DNA of 64,000 nt from Aquimarina sediminis (GCF_002895435.1 NZ_POYJ01000012.1:62001-126000); one strand, 5' to 3'. Shown: positions 35,610 through 43,767, counted from the stretch's first letter. Notes: generated by a model not told the origin, from the letters alone. Translations and numbers: made by a program.

Positions 35610-36764
35610 TTAATTACTTGGAGTAATATTAGCTTTACTATCTATCCAGATATTAGCTCCAGTAAGTTTGTCAATTTCAAAACTATAAGAAGTAGTTGGT
35701 GTGTCAAACTGCTGAGAGTAGTTGTTAGGAGTGTTAAATTTAGACGTACCATAATCAAAGTTTAGATCACACATTTCATAACCTTCACTTAATTGGTATT
35801 CTATTTTTAATTTAGTCTCACTGATAGAAGAAATATTTAGATGTCCTACTTCTGGGCTGTTTGTAATATCACATCCATCAGGATTAGTTATTAATTCTAC
35901 ATCAACTCCAGCTTCACCTCTACTGTCTAGAAAGCTATATGCAAAGAAAGTATTGAAAACATCGTTTTCACAAACACCACAATCTTCATGGTACCCATAA
36001 GCCTGTACACAATCAGCTTTACAATCTTGTTTGCAATATCCAAAAGATCTTACCCAATCACCATATTGTACACAGCTCCACCATCCATAATAGCTGTATT
36101 GCTGGTCTAGAGTTTTGTCATAAGCAAAAGATGTGTAATAACATCCACTGTCTTTGTTGTATACTTTAGAATAAGCTACTATCTCGAAGCAATCAAGATC
36201 TATTGAAGATAGAGGGATTACATAAGTAGCTTCTTTCATTCCACCATAGTAATAAGGAAAAGCTTTGTAGTTGAACTTACGAAGATTAGGAAAACCATTA
36301 GAGTAAAATGGTATGTTTTCTTTTGCTCCAACATAAAGATATACTTTCTTCATAAGGTTACGATACCTAGCCTTAAAAGTCAAGTATAAGTTTTCTCCAT
36401 CATTAGATACAGTAACTCTACCAACTCGTTGCTTTCTTGAGCCAACTAATAAAGGCATAGTTGTAGTCTCTCCACAAGCTTCGATATTTACATCAGCTGG
36501 TGTTAGTAATGTGTAGTTGCAATGTGAATAGCTTTTTGAACCAGTATCAGTAGTAAGGATAGGTTCATCTTCTTCCAATTGTAGTTCATCTTCTATTCCT
36601 TCTGAACCATCGTTTTTAATAAAATCTGGCTCAACAGCGGTTTTTTCAGATTGTACAATAATTTCATTCTCTACTATTTCATTTTCTGTTTCTTCTGAGT
36701 TACAAGAAGCAAAAATTAAAAATAGAGCCATTAAAGAATACCCCAATAAGTATTTTTTTTTCAT
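35610..36764 (-). CDS. Cys-rich lipoprotein of unknown function
   Basis: This 384-residue lipoprotein has the signal and lipobox LFLIFASC (Cys21). An acidic linker (about 22-75, Glu-rich) follows, then a large folded region. At about 235-265 lies a cysteine cluster GYCKQDCKADCVQAYGYHED with further CGVC, probably disulfide-bonded or metal-binding outside the cell. No catalytic motif is recognised. It ends at the second hairpin repeat and is preceded by about 400 bp of non-coding DNA. Confidence 0.75.
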   Translation of the reverse strand: MKKKYLLGYSLMALFLIFASCNSEETENEIVENEIIVQSEKTAVEPDFIKNDGSEGIEDELQLEEDEPILTTDTGSKSYSHCNYTLLTPADVNIEACGETTTMPLLVGSRKQRVGRVTVSNDGENLYLTFKARYRNLMKKVYLYVGAKENIPFYSNGFPNLRKFNYKAFPYYYGGMKEATYVIPLSSIDLDCFEIVAYSKVYNKDSGCYYTSFAYDKTLDQQYSYYGWWSCVQYGDWVRSFGYCKQDCKADCVQAYGYHEDCGVCENDVFNTFFAYSFLDSRGEAGVDVELITNPDGCDITNSPEVGHLNISSISETKLKIEYQLSEGYEMCDLNFDYGTSKFNTPNNYSQQFDTPTTSYSFEIDKLTGANIWIDSKANITPSN

Positions 36765-37164
36765 AATAAGTGATTTTGATTAATTTGTATATTAACAATA
36801 ATTTTGGACGAAGTTAACAAGAAATTATTATTTGAGCCCCTAAAAAACTTAAGAAAAATCAATGTACTAGGTTGATTGCCAAGGTTATGGGATTATTCTT
36901 ACAAAGCTAACCGTTGATTAATGTTAAAATGCAAATAAAGTCGTTAGGTGTAAGAGGATTGATTTTTGGAGAAAGAATTTATGGTGTGCAAAAAAGGGGT
37001 ATTTTCCCCTAAATTTTAAGGGAAAAACAGAAAAATATTTTCAAAAAGAAATTTTTAATGCGAAAAAAACGTCAATTTTTGACCTAAAGATTCTGATTTA
37101 TTACCAAATTACTTCTATAATTTAGATGTATATTCCGATTCTAAAATTGAATTAATTAAACAAA
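36765..37164. other. Non-coding stretch with divergent promoters
   Basis: No coding frame is convincing here. It holds the candidate minus-strand promoter for the Cys-rich lipoprotein and, at the right end, the leader of the Lgt-like operon. Runs of A near 37010-37070 are notable. Nothing else was recognised. Confidence 0.4.
36902..36935 (-). promoter_or_regulatory. Candidate promoter of the Cys-rich lipoprotein gene
   Basis: On the minus strand TTTG (36935-36932) is 22 nt before TAGCTTTG (36909-36902), a perfect TAnnTTTG. It implies a 130-nt leader for the gene starting at 36764. Confidence 0.35.
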
Positions 37165-37905
37165 ATGAATATTCCTTTTGAGCCTATTGTTTTTGGATAT
37201 AAGATAAATGTTCATTTGATTTTGGAGTATGCTGCTTTTTTTGTTGGTTTCAGATACTATATGTATCTTAAAAGGAGAGTTCGAGATCCTATTTCCTCTT
37301 CGAATAGGCTTTCTATTATTATTGGAGCTGTATTTGGTGCTTTTTTTGGTTCGAGATTTTTTGGCTTTTTAGAAAACCCCGTTTTTTCCTCAAAACCAGA
37401 ATATATAATAGAATTGCTTAGTGTTAAAACAATAATGGGAGGTCTTTTTGGAGGTTTGCTGGGAGTGGAACTTGCAAAGAAGATAATAGGAGAAAAACAA
37501 TCTTCTGGAGATTTGTTTACTTTTCCTATTATTTTGGGAATTATCATAGGAAGAATAGGTTGCTTTTTGGCAGGGATTAAAGAGTTTACTTTTGGTAAAC
37601 AAACATCATCTTTTTTGGGGATGGATCTGGGTGATGGTATAATGAGATATCCTATAGCTCTGTTTGAAGTTGTTTTTCTATTAATGTTGTGGGTGATTTT
37701 AAGAAAATACAAGTGTAAACTAGAAAAGCATAGTGGCTTACAGTTTAAATATTTTATGATTTCTTATTTTTTGTTTAGGTTTTGCATCGAATTTTTGAAA
37801 CCTAATACTTTTTTTGTCTTGGGTCTAAGTAGTATTCAGTATTTATGTATATTATGCATTATTTATTATCAAAGAACTATTCGAAACCTATTTCATGCCC
37901 ACTAG
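37165..37905 (+). CDS. Lgt-like membrane protein (prolipoprotein diacylglyceryl transferase family)
   Basis: The 246-residue polytopic protein has about seven hydrophobic segments. It retains GRIGCFLAG at 129-137, where Lgt has the GRIGNF loop, and MRYPIALFEV at about 160-169, equivalent to the Lgt RxPxQLYE motif. It lacks the canonical HGG loop before GRIG. Its length is near normal for Lgt, but the changed motifs and context suggest a paralogue using other acceptors. Its stop overlaps the radical SAM start by 11 bp, so they are coupled. Transfer of a diacylglycerol group is an inference only. Confidence 0.78.
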   Translation: MNIPFEPIVFGYKINVHLILEYAAFFVGFRYYMYLKRRVRDPISSSNRLSIIIGAVFGAFFGSRFFGFLENPVFSSKPEYIIELLSVKTIMGGLFGGLLGVELAKKIIGEKQSSGDLFTFPIILGIIIGRIGCFLAGIKEFTFGKQTSSFLGMDLGDGIMRYPIALFEVVFLLMLWVILRKYKCKLEKHSGLQFKYFMISYFLFRFCIEFLKPNTFFVLGLSSIQYLCILCIIYYQRTIRNLFHAH

Positions 37906-39289
37906 AAAATATACGTATTACGACTATACATTAAGCCTTTGTCCTACTTGCCTTAAAAGAATTGATGCAAAAATTGTTTTTGAAGACGATAAAGTTTTTA
38001 TGCTTAAACGTTGCCCTGAGCACGGTAGGTCAAAAGTTCTGATCGCAGATGATATAGAGTATTATAAGAATATCAGAAACTATAATAAACCATCAGAGTT
38101 TCCGTATAAGTTTAATACAGCTACAGATTATGGATGTCCTTATGATTGCGGATTGTGCCCCGATCATGAACAGCATTCTTGCTTATCCATTATTGAAGTA
38201 ACAGATCGTTGCAATCTTACTTGTCCAACATGTTATGCCTCTTCATCACCACATTATGGGAGGCATAGGTCATTAGATGAGATAAAAAAAATGTTGGACA
38301 CTATAGTAGAGAATGAAAAAGAACCTGATGTAGTGCAAATAAGTGGCGGAGAGCCTACCATACACCCTCAGTTTTTCGAAATTTTGGATTACGCAAAGCA
38401 ATTACCAATTAGACATCTTATGGTAAATACTAATGGGGTACGAATTGCAAAAGATATTAAATTTACTAAACGGTTGGCGGGATACATGCCAGATTTTGAG
38501 ATATATCTTCAGTTTGATGCTCTTAAACCTGAAGTTCTGGAGAAATTAAGAGGAGAAGACCTTACTAAAATAAGAAAACAAGCGATCAAAAATCTTAATG
38601 ATGTTAATTTATCAACTACATTAGTAGTTACATTAGAAAAGGGATTAAATGATGATCAAATTGGTGATGTTTTGGCATTTGCAGTGCAACAAAAGTGTGT
38701 TCGTGGAGTAACATTTCAACCCACTCAGATTGCTGGAAGATTAGAGGGGTTTAATACTCAGACAGATAGAATAACGTTGACTGAAGTACGAAGAAAAATA
38801 TTAGAACAGTTCCCCGTTTTTGAGTCTGATGATCTTATTCCAGTACCTTGTAATCCAGATGCCTTGGTTATGGGGTATGCTTTGAAAAATGAAGAAGGAA
38901 TTTTACCTCTTACCAGATATATCAACCCTGCAGATTTGTTGGATAATGGAAAAAATACCATTGTTTATGAGCAGGACGAGGAACTACATGGTAAGGTTTT
39001 AGAATTGTTCAGTACAGGAAATTCTGTAGAAACGGCGTCAGAAAATCTAAAATCTATAATGTGTTGTTTGCCTGAGATAGATGCTCCAGACTTGGGGTAT
39101 GATAACCTGTTTAGGATTATAATCATGCAGTTTATTGATGCATATAATTTTGATGTTAGGGCAATTAAGAAGTCTTGTGTACATATAGTAAATAAGGATT
39201 ATAAGATAATCCCCTTTGAGACTATGAACCTTTTTTACAGAGATGATAAACAAGAATACCTAGAACAATTAAGAAACGAAATGATATGA
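37895..39289 (+). CDS. Radical SAM protein of the COG1964 (MJ0619/Tes-like) type
   Basis: The 464-residue enzyme has the core CNLTCPTC (Cys106, 110, 113) and SGGEPTIHP near 150, which bind the SAM cluster and the methionine amino group. In front is a rubredoxin-like zinc or iron site (C16-P-T-C19, C40-P-E-H43-G) and a second cysteine set (C81, C85, C88, C96). This order is that of MJ0619, an archaeal radical SAM protein linked to tetraether lipid synthesis or pterin methylation. It should be cytoplasmic. It overlaps both its neighbours, the Lgt-like gene and the mini-protein, in one operon. The substrate here is unknown. Confidence 0.82.
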   Translation: MPTRKYTYYDYTLSLCPTCLKRIDAKIVFEDDKVFMLKRCPEHGRSKVLIADDIEYYKNIRNYNKPSEFPYKFNTATDYGCPYDCGLCPDHEQHSCLSIIEVTDRCNLTCPTCYASSSPHYGRHRSLDEIKKMLDTIVENEKEPDVVQISGGEPTIHPQFFEILDYAKQLPIRHLMVNTNGVRIAKDIKFTKRLAGYMPDFEIYLQFDALKPEVLEKLRGEDLTKIRKQAIKNLNDVNLSTTLVVTLEKGLNDDQIGDVLAFAVQQKCVRGVTFQPTQIAGRLEGFNTQTDRITLTEVRRKILEQFPVFESDDLIPVPCNPDALVMGYALKNEEGILPLTRYINPADLLDNGKNTIVYEQDEELHGKVLELFSTGNSVETASENLKSIMCCLPEIDAPDLGYDNLFRIIIMQFIDAYNFDVRAIKKSCVHIVNKDYKIIPFETMNLFYRDDKQEYLEQLRNEMI

Positions 39290-39501
39290 TTACAAATATG
39301 ATTCTTTTAGAGCCTAATCTTAATGGGATAATTCCTCTAATTCTTTTAATTCTTATTGGGCCTCCTATCATTCTTGCCATTATTGGTCTAATCTTGTTTA
39401 AAAATAAATTGCGAACTGCAGGAAAAGTTTTGTTTATTCTCTCAGGAGTATATTTATTAGTAGGATTAGGGATTTGTGGTATTCTTATGACAGGATTTTA
39501 G
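39286..39501 (+). CDS. Two-helix mini membrane protein, paralogue A
   Basis: The 71-residue protein is two membrane helices (about residues 13-38 and 48-69) joined by a basic loop KNKLRTAGK. It shares the pattern IPLILLILIGPPIILAIIGL ... LFILSGVYLL with the second copy downstream. Its ATG overlaps the radical SAM stop (ATGA), so it is translationally coupled. No family is recognised. It could be a membrane adapter for the enzymes upstream. Confidence 0.75.
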   Translation: MITNMILLEPNLNGIIPLILLILIGPPIILAIIGLILFKNKLRTAGKVLFILSGVYLLVGLGICGILMTGF

Positions 39502-39595
39502 AATGAAGACGATACTATTTGCTTGATTGGGATCATTAATAATTGATGAAGTCTGTCAATCCAAGATTAGTGTAGAATATTAAAATAGAACAGGT

Positions 39596-39796
39596 ATGAT
39601 TGTATTGGTTTCAGATTTTAGTGGATTAATTCCAGCGATTTTTTTATTGCTTTTTGGCCCCCCAATACTTCTTACTATTATTGGTTTAGGTTTGTTCAAA
39701 AATAAAAAGCAAACGGCAGGAAAGATTATGATTATTCTTTCTGGAGTATATTTAATAATTGGATTTGTTTGTGGTATTCTTATGATGAGACACTAA
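39596..39796 (+). CDS. Two-helix mini membrane protein, paralogue B
   Basis: The 66-residue protein is a clear paralogue of the one ending at 39501: IPAIFLLLFGPPILLTIIGL, the loop KNKKQTAGK, and IILSGVYLIIGFVCGIL align throughout. The gap between them is 94 nt with no obvious terminator. It is probably the last gene of the operon. The duplication and divergence of such a tiny gene suggest both copies are used. Confidence 0.7.
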   Translation: MIVLVSDFSGLIPAIFLLLFGPPILLTIIGLGLFKNKKQTAGKIMIILSGVYLIIGFVCGILMMRH

Positions 39797-40470
39797 AAAA
39801 ATTATTGTTATGCCTGCTAATTATATAACCAAGTTGATTTTGTAAATAGTTTTAGCTAGATATCCGATTCTTTCTTCTAGGTGTCAGTTTTACAACAACC
39901 TTTTTGTTAAGAGGGGGAGTAATGATTAGAATCTTTATTTTATGTAAACAAATAAATATCCTCTTTTATTCTAGACAAAAATTAATGGACTAGTTTTTAG
40001 TAGCTCTATTTTTTTTTTTTTTTCAAACCAAATGTGAAATTTCCCCATTTCTATGCCAAATGTTTCTAAGGCATAATCGATATTAATTACTAAAAAGATT
40101 ACGAAGTAATTTATACTGTTTTATTAGTAAAACCGCCATAGGTACTATAGCGCATGATTCGGAAACAACCGTAAAAAATATTAGGGTTTAATGTTTTGAT
40201 TTACAGGTAAATACCATAATAAAAAGGCAATATTAACAGTAGGAATATGGTAAGATTTCCGTAGTAATTTTTTAAAATTAATTTATACATTTAAAGTATT
40301 GGATTACTATTAAAAACTAATCTAATTAGTGCGCACAAATTAAATACTAATAACCAAGGGTAATCAAAATAATATTCGATTGAGTGGCTACTATCAATTT
40401 TAGATTACGGCAAGAGGAACCTGAAAATCTTATTAACTAGAGTAGGGACTAAAATTAAAACCAATAAATC
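39797..40470. other. 674-bp non-coding region with a 15-T tract
   Basis: No coding frame or RNA family is recognised. It holds an uninterrupted run of 15 T at 40009-40023, far longer than elsewhere in the window, and a small hairpin AATTACT/AGTAATT near 40085-40112. The region ahead of the orphan gene at 40471 may be a long leader or carry a small RNA. Confidence 0.4.
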
Positions 40471-41226
40471 ATGTCAACAATTAACTGGAATAATGGGGGT
40501 TTAATAGAGTTATCTCAAGGAGATACGGCAACGAGTACAGGTAGTTTAAATAATGGACAGTTGTATTGCTTATTTTTTTATAATGCTGCGGGAAATGATG
40601 CTTCGACAACAGTAGATATTGTTTGGTCGAACTCTCAGCCACCAATACAGGTTACTGTACCTGGTACTACTATGAATCAAGGGTTGGCTGCGTTATGTTT
40701 TGTTAATGGAAGCCAAACTAATACAGTTTCTGCGGCAGTAACAAGCGGGAATCAAGGAGCAAAAATTCAAGCTTTCATAGGTAGCGTTAAAATGCCTTTG
40801 GATACTCAAGGAATTAATAATGAACAATTGCAGTTGAATGGACAGGAGCAGCCATTTAAGAAATTTACTCGTTTTTATGCTGTTCCAGAATCTCACTGGT
40901 ATTCTGGTCATATCCAAAGCGATATTAACCAATTTACTTCTGTGCAGTTTACAGAAAGTAAAGCCCAGGTTTATATTGTAAACAAACTAGTAGATCCAAA
41001 CAACGTAATTAAATATGCTGGAGATTCTCAACAGTATGTTACCATAATACCATCAGATACTCAATCTGTAGCATTTAACTTGCAGGGTAACGGTCAACAG
41101 CTAGTATGGATAAATGCAGATAGTGCACAAAATAGTAATGATGCCGTTATTGCAGTACAATCATTAAGTGGGCTTTATAACGAAAATGTTACTAGACAAG
41201 CTGAAGCTTTGACTAGTCTTGTATAA
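40471..41226 (+). CDS. Orphan 251-aa protein, beta-rich, no signal peptide
   Basis: The frame is clearly coding (Gln/Asn/Ser/Thr-rich, low charge, two Cys) with a good ATG, but the family is not recognised. There is no signal peptide or membrane helix. Sequences such as STTVDIVWSNSQPPIQVTVP and QQYVTIIPSDTQSVAFNLQ alternate hydrophobic residues like beta strands, in perhaps two similar halves. It could be a soluble sandwich, lectin-like or self-assembling protein. Context gives no clue: long non-coding leader before, complex inverted repeats after. Confidence 0.7.
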   Translation: MSTINWNNGGLIELSQGDTATSTGSLNNGQLYCLFFYNAAGNDASTTVDIVWSNSQPPIQVTVPGTTMNQGLAALCFVNGSQTNTVSAAVTSGNQGAKIQAFIGSVKMPLDTQGINNEQLQLNGQEQPFKKFTRFYAVPESHWYSGHIQSDINQFTSVQFTESKAQVYIVNKLVDPNNVIKYAGDSQQYVTIIPSDTQSVAFNLQGNGQQLVWINADSAQNSNDAVIAVQSLSGLYNENVTRQAEALTSLV

Positions 41227-41250
41227 ATAAATCATAACCAACCATTTTTT

Positions 41251-41340
41251 AGAATTATCAGATGATTTTTTTGTTAAGCTGTGACAGTTGTGAATAAATT
41301 GTTTTTTTGGATTGAAGAATCATCATGATAATTCTTTTTT
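41251..41340 (+). terminator. Long-loop hairpin with T tract after the orphan gene
   Basis: AGAATTATCA (41251-41260) pairs with TGATAATTCT (41326-41335), extended by ATGAT/ATCAT with a small bulge, followed by TTTTT. The loop is about 50 nt. Confidence 0.5.
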
Positions 41341-41369
41341 GCACTATTTAATTGAGTGTGAAAAATGTT

Positions 41370-41444
41370 AGACTCACGAAACTTACTGGATTGATTGTTT
41401 TATCATATTAAAAAGTGTTCTATTCAAGTAAGTTTCAGTAGTCT
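41370..41444. repeat. Inverted repeat between convergent genes
   Basis: AGACT-cac-GAAACTTACT (41370-41387) is mirrored by AGTAAGTTTC-agt-AGTCT (41427-41444): 15 of 18 positions pair around a 39-nt centre. It may be a second terminator or the trace of a small element. Confidence 0.5.
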
Positions 41445-41457
41445 GGCATTTATCTGC

Positions 41458-42279
41458 TTATGTCATTTCTAAAAGATACATGTTCTCATTAAGTATAGAA
41501 GATTTACTTGTAATAGCGGAGTTCGAAGTATAAATTTGAGATAACTGAAATTCATCTATATGTTCTTTTAACAGATATCCTTCTGTGTTTTGGTAATAAG
41601 AAGTGGGGATGGTTTGATGATTAAAAGAGTCGCCAACGTCGTTGTTTGCATTAAAATAACGCAATAATCTCTGGTATACTTCTGTGGTTTCAATTTCTGG
41701 AAGATAAGAAACACTACCCACAAGATCTCCTGGAGATTGGATTCTCCTAAAAATTCTAAATAGTTTATTCGTAGTATCTCTGTTTAAAAAAAACAGCACT
41801 CCTTCTATTAAAATAAATGTAGGTTTATTTTGTAGTAGAGGTAGTAATATTTTAATAATTTCTCTTTCGGTTAGTATATTAAAATCAATTGAAGTGTAAA
41901 GGATTTTTCTAAAAGGTAATTTGCCTTGGGTAATCCATTTGTCAATTTTTTCTTTTTTATAATTAATAATATCCTTTTTATCAATCTCTATAGTGGTTAC
42001 ATTTTTATTAATTTGAAATTGATACATGCTAAAGCCTGAACCAAAATTGATAAAAGTACCACCATCATTTTTATCGAAAAAAGACTTTACACGCTCATAA
42101 AAGAAGCGATTCCTAAGGCTATGCAAAATAGCTTCATCTTTAGAAACGTTTTTCAAAATAGAAGGGATCAGTGAATTTGTTTTGGGATTATTCCATAATT
42201 TGGCATACAAATCCTTACTGATATCTTCATGATATGATCTATACATAGATGTGATAAAGGCAGTTTCATGGATTTGCAT
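41458..42279 (-). CDS. LCM/PPM2-type SAM-dependent O-methyltransferase
   Basis: The 273-residue protein fits the leucine carboxyl methyltransferase family: an N-terminal RSYHEDISKDL segment, the SAM loop INFGSGFSMYQFQ near 95, TIEIDKKDIINYKKEKI, then FILIEGVLFFLNRD with the motif-IV acidic residue, and ending with SYLPEIETTEVYQRLLRYF. Related bacterial enzymes methylate carboxyls on small molecules or natural products. It sits 104 nt after an 80-residue peptide gene on the same strand. The substrate is unknown. Confidence 0.83.
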   Translation of the reverse strand: MQIHETAFITSMYRSYHEDISKDLYAKLWNNPKTNSLIPSILKNVSKDEAILHSLRNRFFYERVKSFFDKNDGGTFINFGSGFSMYQFQINKNVTTIEIDKKDIINYKKEKIDKWITQGKLPFRKILYTSIDFNILTEREIIKILLPLLQNKPTFILIEGVLFFLNRDTTNKLFRIFRRIQSPGDLVGSVSYLPEIETTEVYQRLLRYFNANNDVGDSFNHQTIPTSYYQNTEGYLLKEHIDEFQLSQIYTSNSAITSKSSILNENMYLLEMT

Positions 42280-42383
42280 GAGTTGTTATAAAGAATTCTT
42301 CTATCCTAAAGATATTAAATAAAATATTCTTTTTTCAAAAAACTGTTCTATAAGTCGATAGATTCTTTTTTTTTGAAATAATA

Positions 42384-42626
42384 TTAATAGCGACTTCTTC
42401 TTCTTCCGAAATATCCTCCTTTGATTTTTTCGGTGTAAGTTTTTGTAGACTCGGTAGCATTTCCTGAATTAGTAGATTTTATAGAGACAGAAGATTCTTT
42501 TTCTTCTGTTTTCTCTATGATCTCGATGGTTTTGGTGTTCCCAATTCTATATTGGTTGAATTTTTCTTTTTGACTAGTTAAAATAGCCTTCAGTTCTATG
42601 CTGCTGGATAATGCTATCGAAATCAT
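42384..42626 (-). CDS. Small Ser/Thr/Lys-rich protein, 80 aa, basic aromatic tail
   Basis: The frame begins MISIALSSSIELKAILTSQK and ends in a GG-preceded basic aromatic tail (KIKGGYFGRRRSRY). The middle is low complexity (SSVSIKSTNSGNATES). No signal peptide or membrane helix is apparent. It lies just upstream of the methyltransferase gene on the same strand. A leader-plus-core peptide modified by that enzyme is a possibility but no family signature supports it. It could equally be an unmodified structural protein. Confidence 0.5.
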   Translation of the reverse strand: MISIALSSSIELKAILTSQKEKFNQYRIGNTKTIEIIEKTEEKESSVSIKSTNSGNATESTKTYTEKIKGGYFGRRRSRY

Positions 42627-42696
42627 ATTTTGTTTTTTAGGTCAGTATAATATTATTGTAGGATTTAACATTTTGTTGATAATAAATTTATTTAAA

Positions 42697-42830
42697 AAAT
42701 CGATAAAATGCAAGTAATTTAGATTAATGGGTTATTTTTTTTCTCTCTATGTATTTTATGTACAAAAACTACGTAAAAAACATAATAATTTCGATTTAAG
42801 GTTAAAATAATCGATAAAATGCTATTTTTG
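42697..42830 (+). promoter_or_regulatory. Promoter region of the Roadblock operon with a duplicated 13-mer
   Basis: A perfect -7 element TATTTTTG is at 42823-42830. The word ATCGATAAAATGC occurs twice, at 42699-42711 and 42810-42822, the second directly abutting the -7 box. The palindromic ATCGAT core could be a regulator site. Confidence 0.4.
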
Positions 42831-42899
42831 AGATCTTTTATTGTATTTTTATCAGTATGTTTGTTAAATAATAAAAGTATTTATAATTAATATTAGAGG

Positions 42900-43217
42900 A
42901 TGATTGATCTAAAAAAGATAAAAGAAGATACTGGTGCTAATATGATTGTTGTTGCAGATAAAGAGGGTAAAGTAATAGATTCTTTGGATGCAGAATATGA
43001 TAGTAATATTGCTTTAATGACCGAAACGGTATTTTCAATGTGTAGAGATTTATCTAAAGACTTATTTGAAGGAAATTTAGAACAATTAGTTGCCAAATCT
43101 CCTGAAGGATATTTCATAGTAAATAGACTTGGTTCTGATTCTGTAATACTCCTATTGTCTAAAGATTTATCAAAATTTGGGTTACTACTTAAGTATGTAA
43201 GCACCATTGAAAAATAA
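42900..43217 (+). CDS. Roadblock/LC7-like domain protein A
   Basis: The 105-residue protein has the alternating helix-strand layout of the Roadblock/LC7 fold: helix KKIKEDTGANMIVVADKEG into a strand, MTETVFSMCRDLSKDLFE as the long helix, then DSVILLLSKDLSKFGLLLKY. In other bacteria such proteins (MglB) act on a Ras-like GTPase and control polarity or gliding. No GTPase gene lies in this window. It is followed after 47 nt by a second similar gene and the two form an operon. Confidence 0.72.
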   Translation: MIDLKKIKEDTGANMIVVADKEGKVIDSLDAEYDSNIALMTETVFSMCRDLSKDLFEGNLEQLVAKSPEGYFIVNRLGSDSVILLLSKDLSKFGLLLKYVSTIEK

Positions 43218-43264
43218 CTTTGTCTAAAATAATATTGTAAATAAATTTAAATTAAATAAAAACT

Positions 43265-43639
43265 ATGTCAGATTTTCTAAACCAATTTATCGAGGATATC
43301 AAAACCAATGTACCAGGTTATATTGCTGTTACTGTTACAGAAGTAAGTAGTGGGGTGTGTTATGCTTCACATTCTGAAAAAAAAGAGTTTGATCCAGAAA
43401 CGGCTTCTGCTTACAATTTAGAAGTGGTTAAAGCAAAACGAAGTGCTATAAAAGCTTTGGGTTTAAAATCCAATGTGCAAGATATTATGATCACACTTTC
43501 TGATCAAATTCATATCATAGATGTTTCAGAAAATGGAGAATATTTTATATACTTGGCCGTAGATTCATCAAAGGCAAATCTAGGAATGACTAGAGCCCTG
43601 TTAAAAAAGTATAAAAAAGATGTAGTTGCAAACCTCTAA
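43265..43639 (+). CDS. Roadblock/LC7-like domain protein B
   Basis: The 124-residue protein repeats the same plan: DIKTNVPGYIAVTVTEVSSG, a helix region, then DIMITLSDQIHIIDVSENG and YLAVDSSKANLGMTRALLKK. Similarity to its neighbour is at the level of fold and layout rather than strong identity. The pair could form a heterodimer. It ends before a strong terminator at 43732-43767. No effector or GTPase is adjacent, so its partner must lie elsewhere. Confidence 0.65.
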   Translation: MSDFLNQFIEDIKTNVPGYIAVTVTEVSSGVCYASHSEKKEFDPETASAYNLEVVKAKRSAIKALGLKSNVQDIMITLSDQIHIIDVSENGEYFIYLAVDSSKANLGMTRALLKKYKKDVVANL

Positions 43640-43731
43640 TAGAAAGAAAGGTTGCGCTTTTTTGTCTTTTATAAAAAATATAAGTTGAAAATAAACAAAG
43701 AATGCCTATTGTGTAAATAATTACAATACAA

Positions 43732-43767
43732 AGTCTTATAGATTTACGGATCTATAAGGCTTTTTTT
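43732..43767 (+). terminator. Terminator of the Roadblock operon
   Basis: AGTCTTATAGAT/ATCTATAAGGCT, 12 bp with one G-T pair and loop TTACGG, followed by 7 T. Confidence 0.85.

Noticed and set aside
37257-37712. Minus-strand 151-codon open frame over the Lgt-like gene
   Set aside because: Antisense to a membrane protein with recognisable Lgt motifs; no start context or family.
37165-37905. The cell's main Lgt lipoprotein enzyme
   Set aside because: The canonical Lgt loop residues are changed and the gene sits in an operon with a radical SAM enzyme; a housekeeping Lgt is expected elsewhere in the genome.
39797-40470. Broken gene in the long gap before the orphan protein gene
   Set aside because: All frames have frequent stops and no recognisable protein fragment; it is treated as non-coding.
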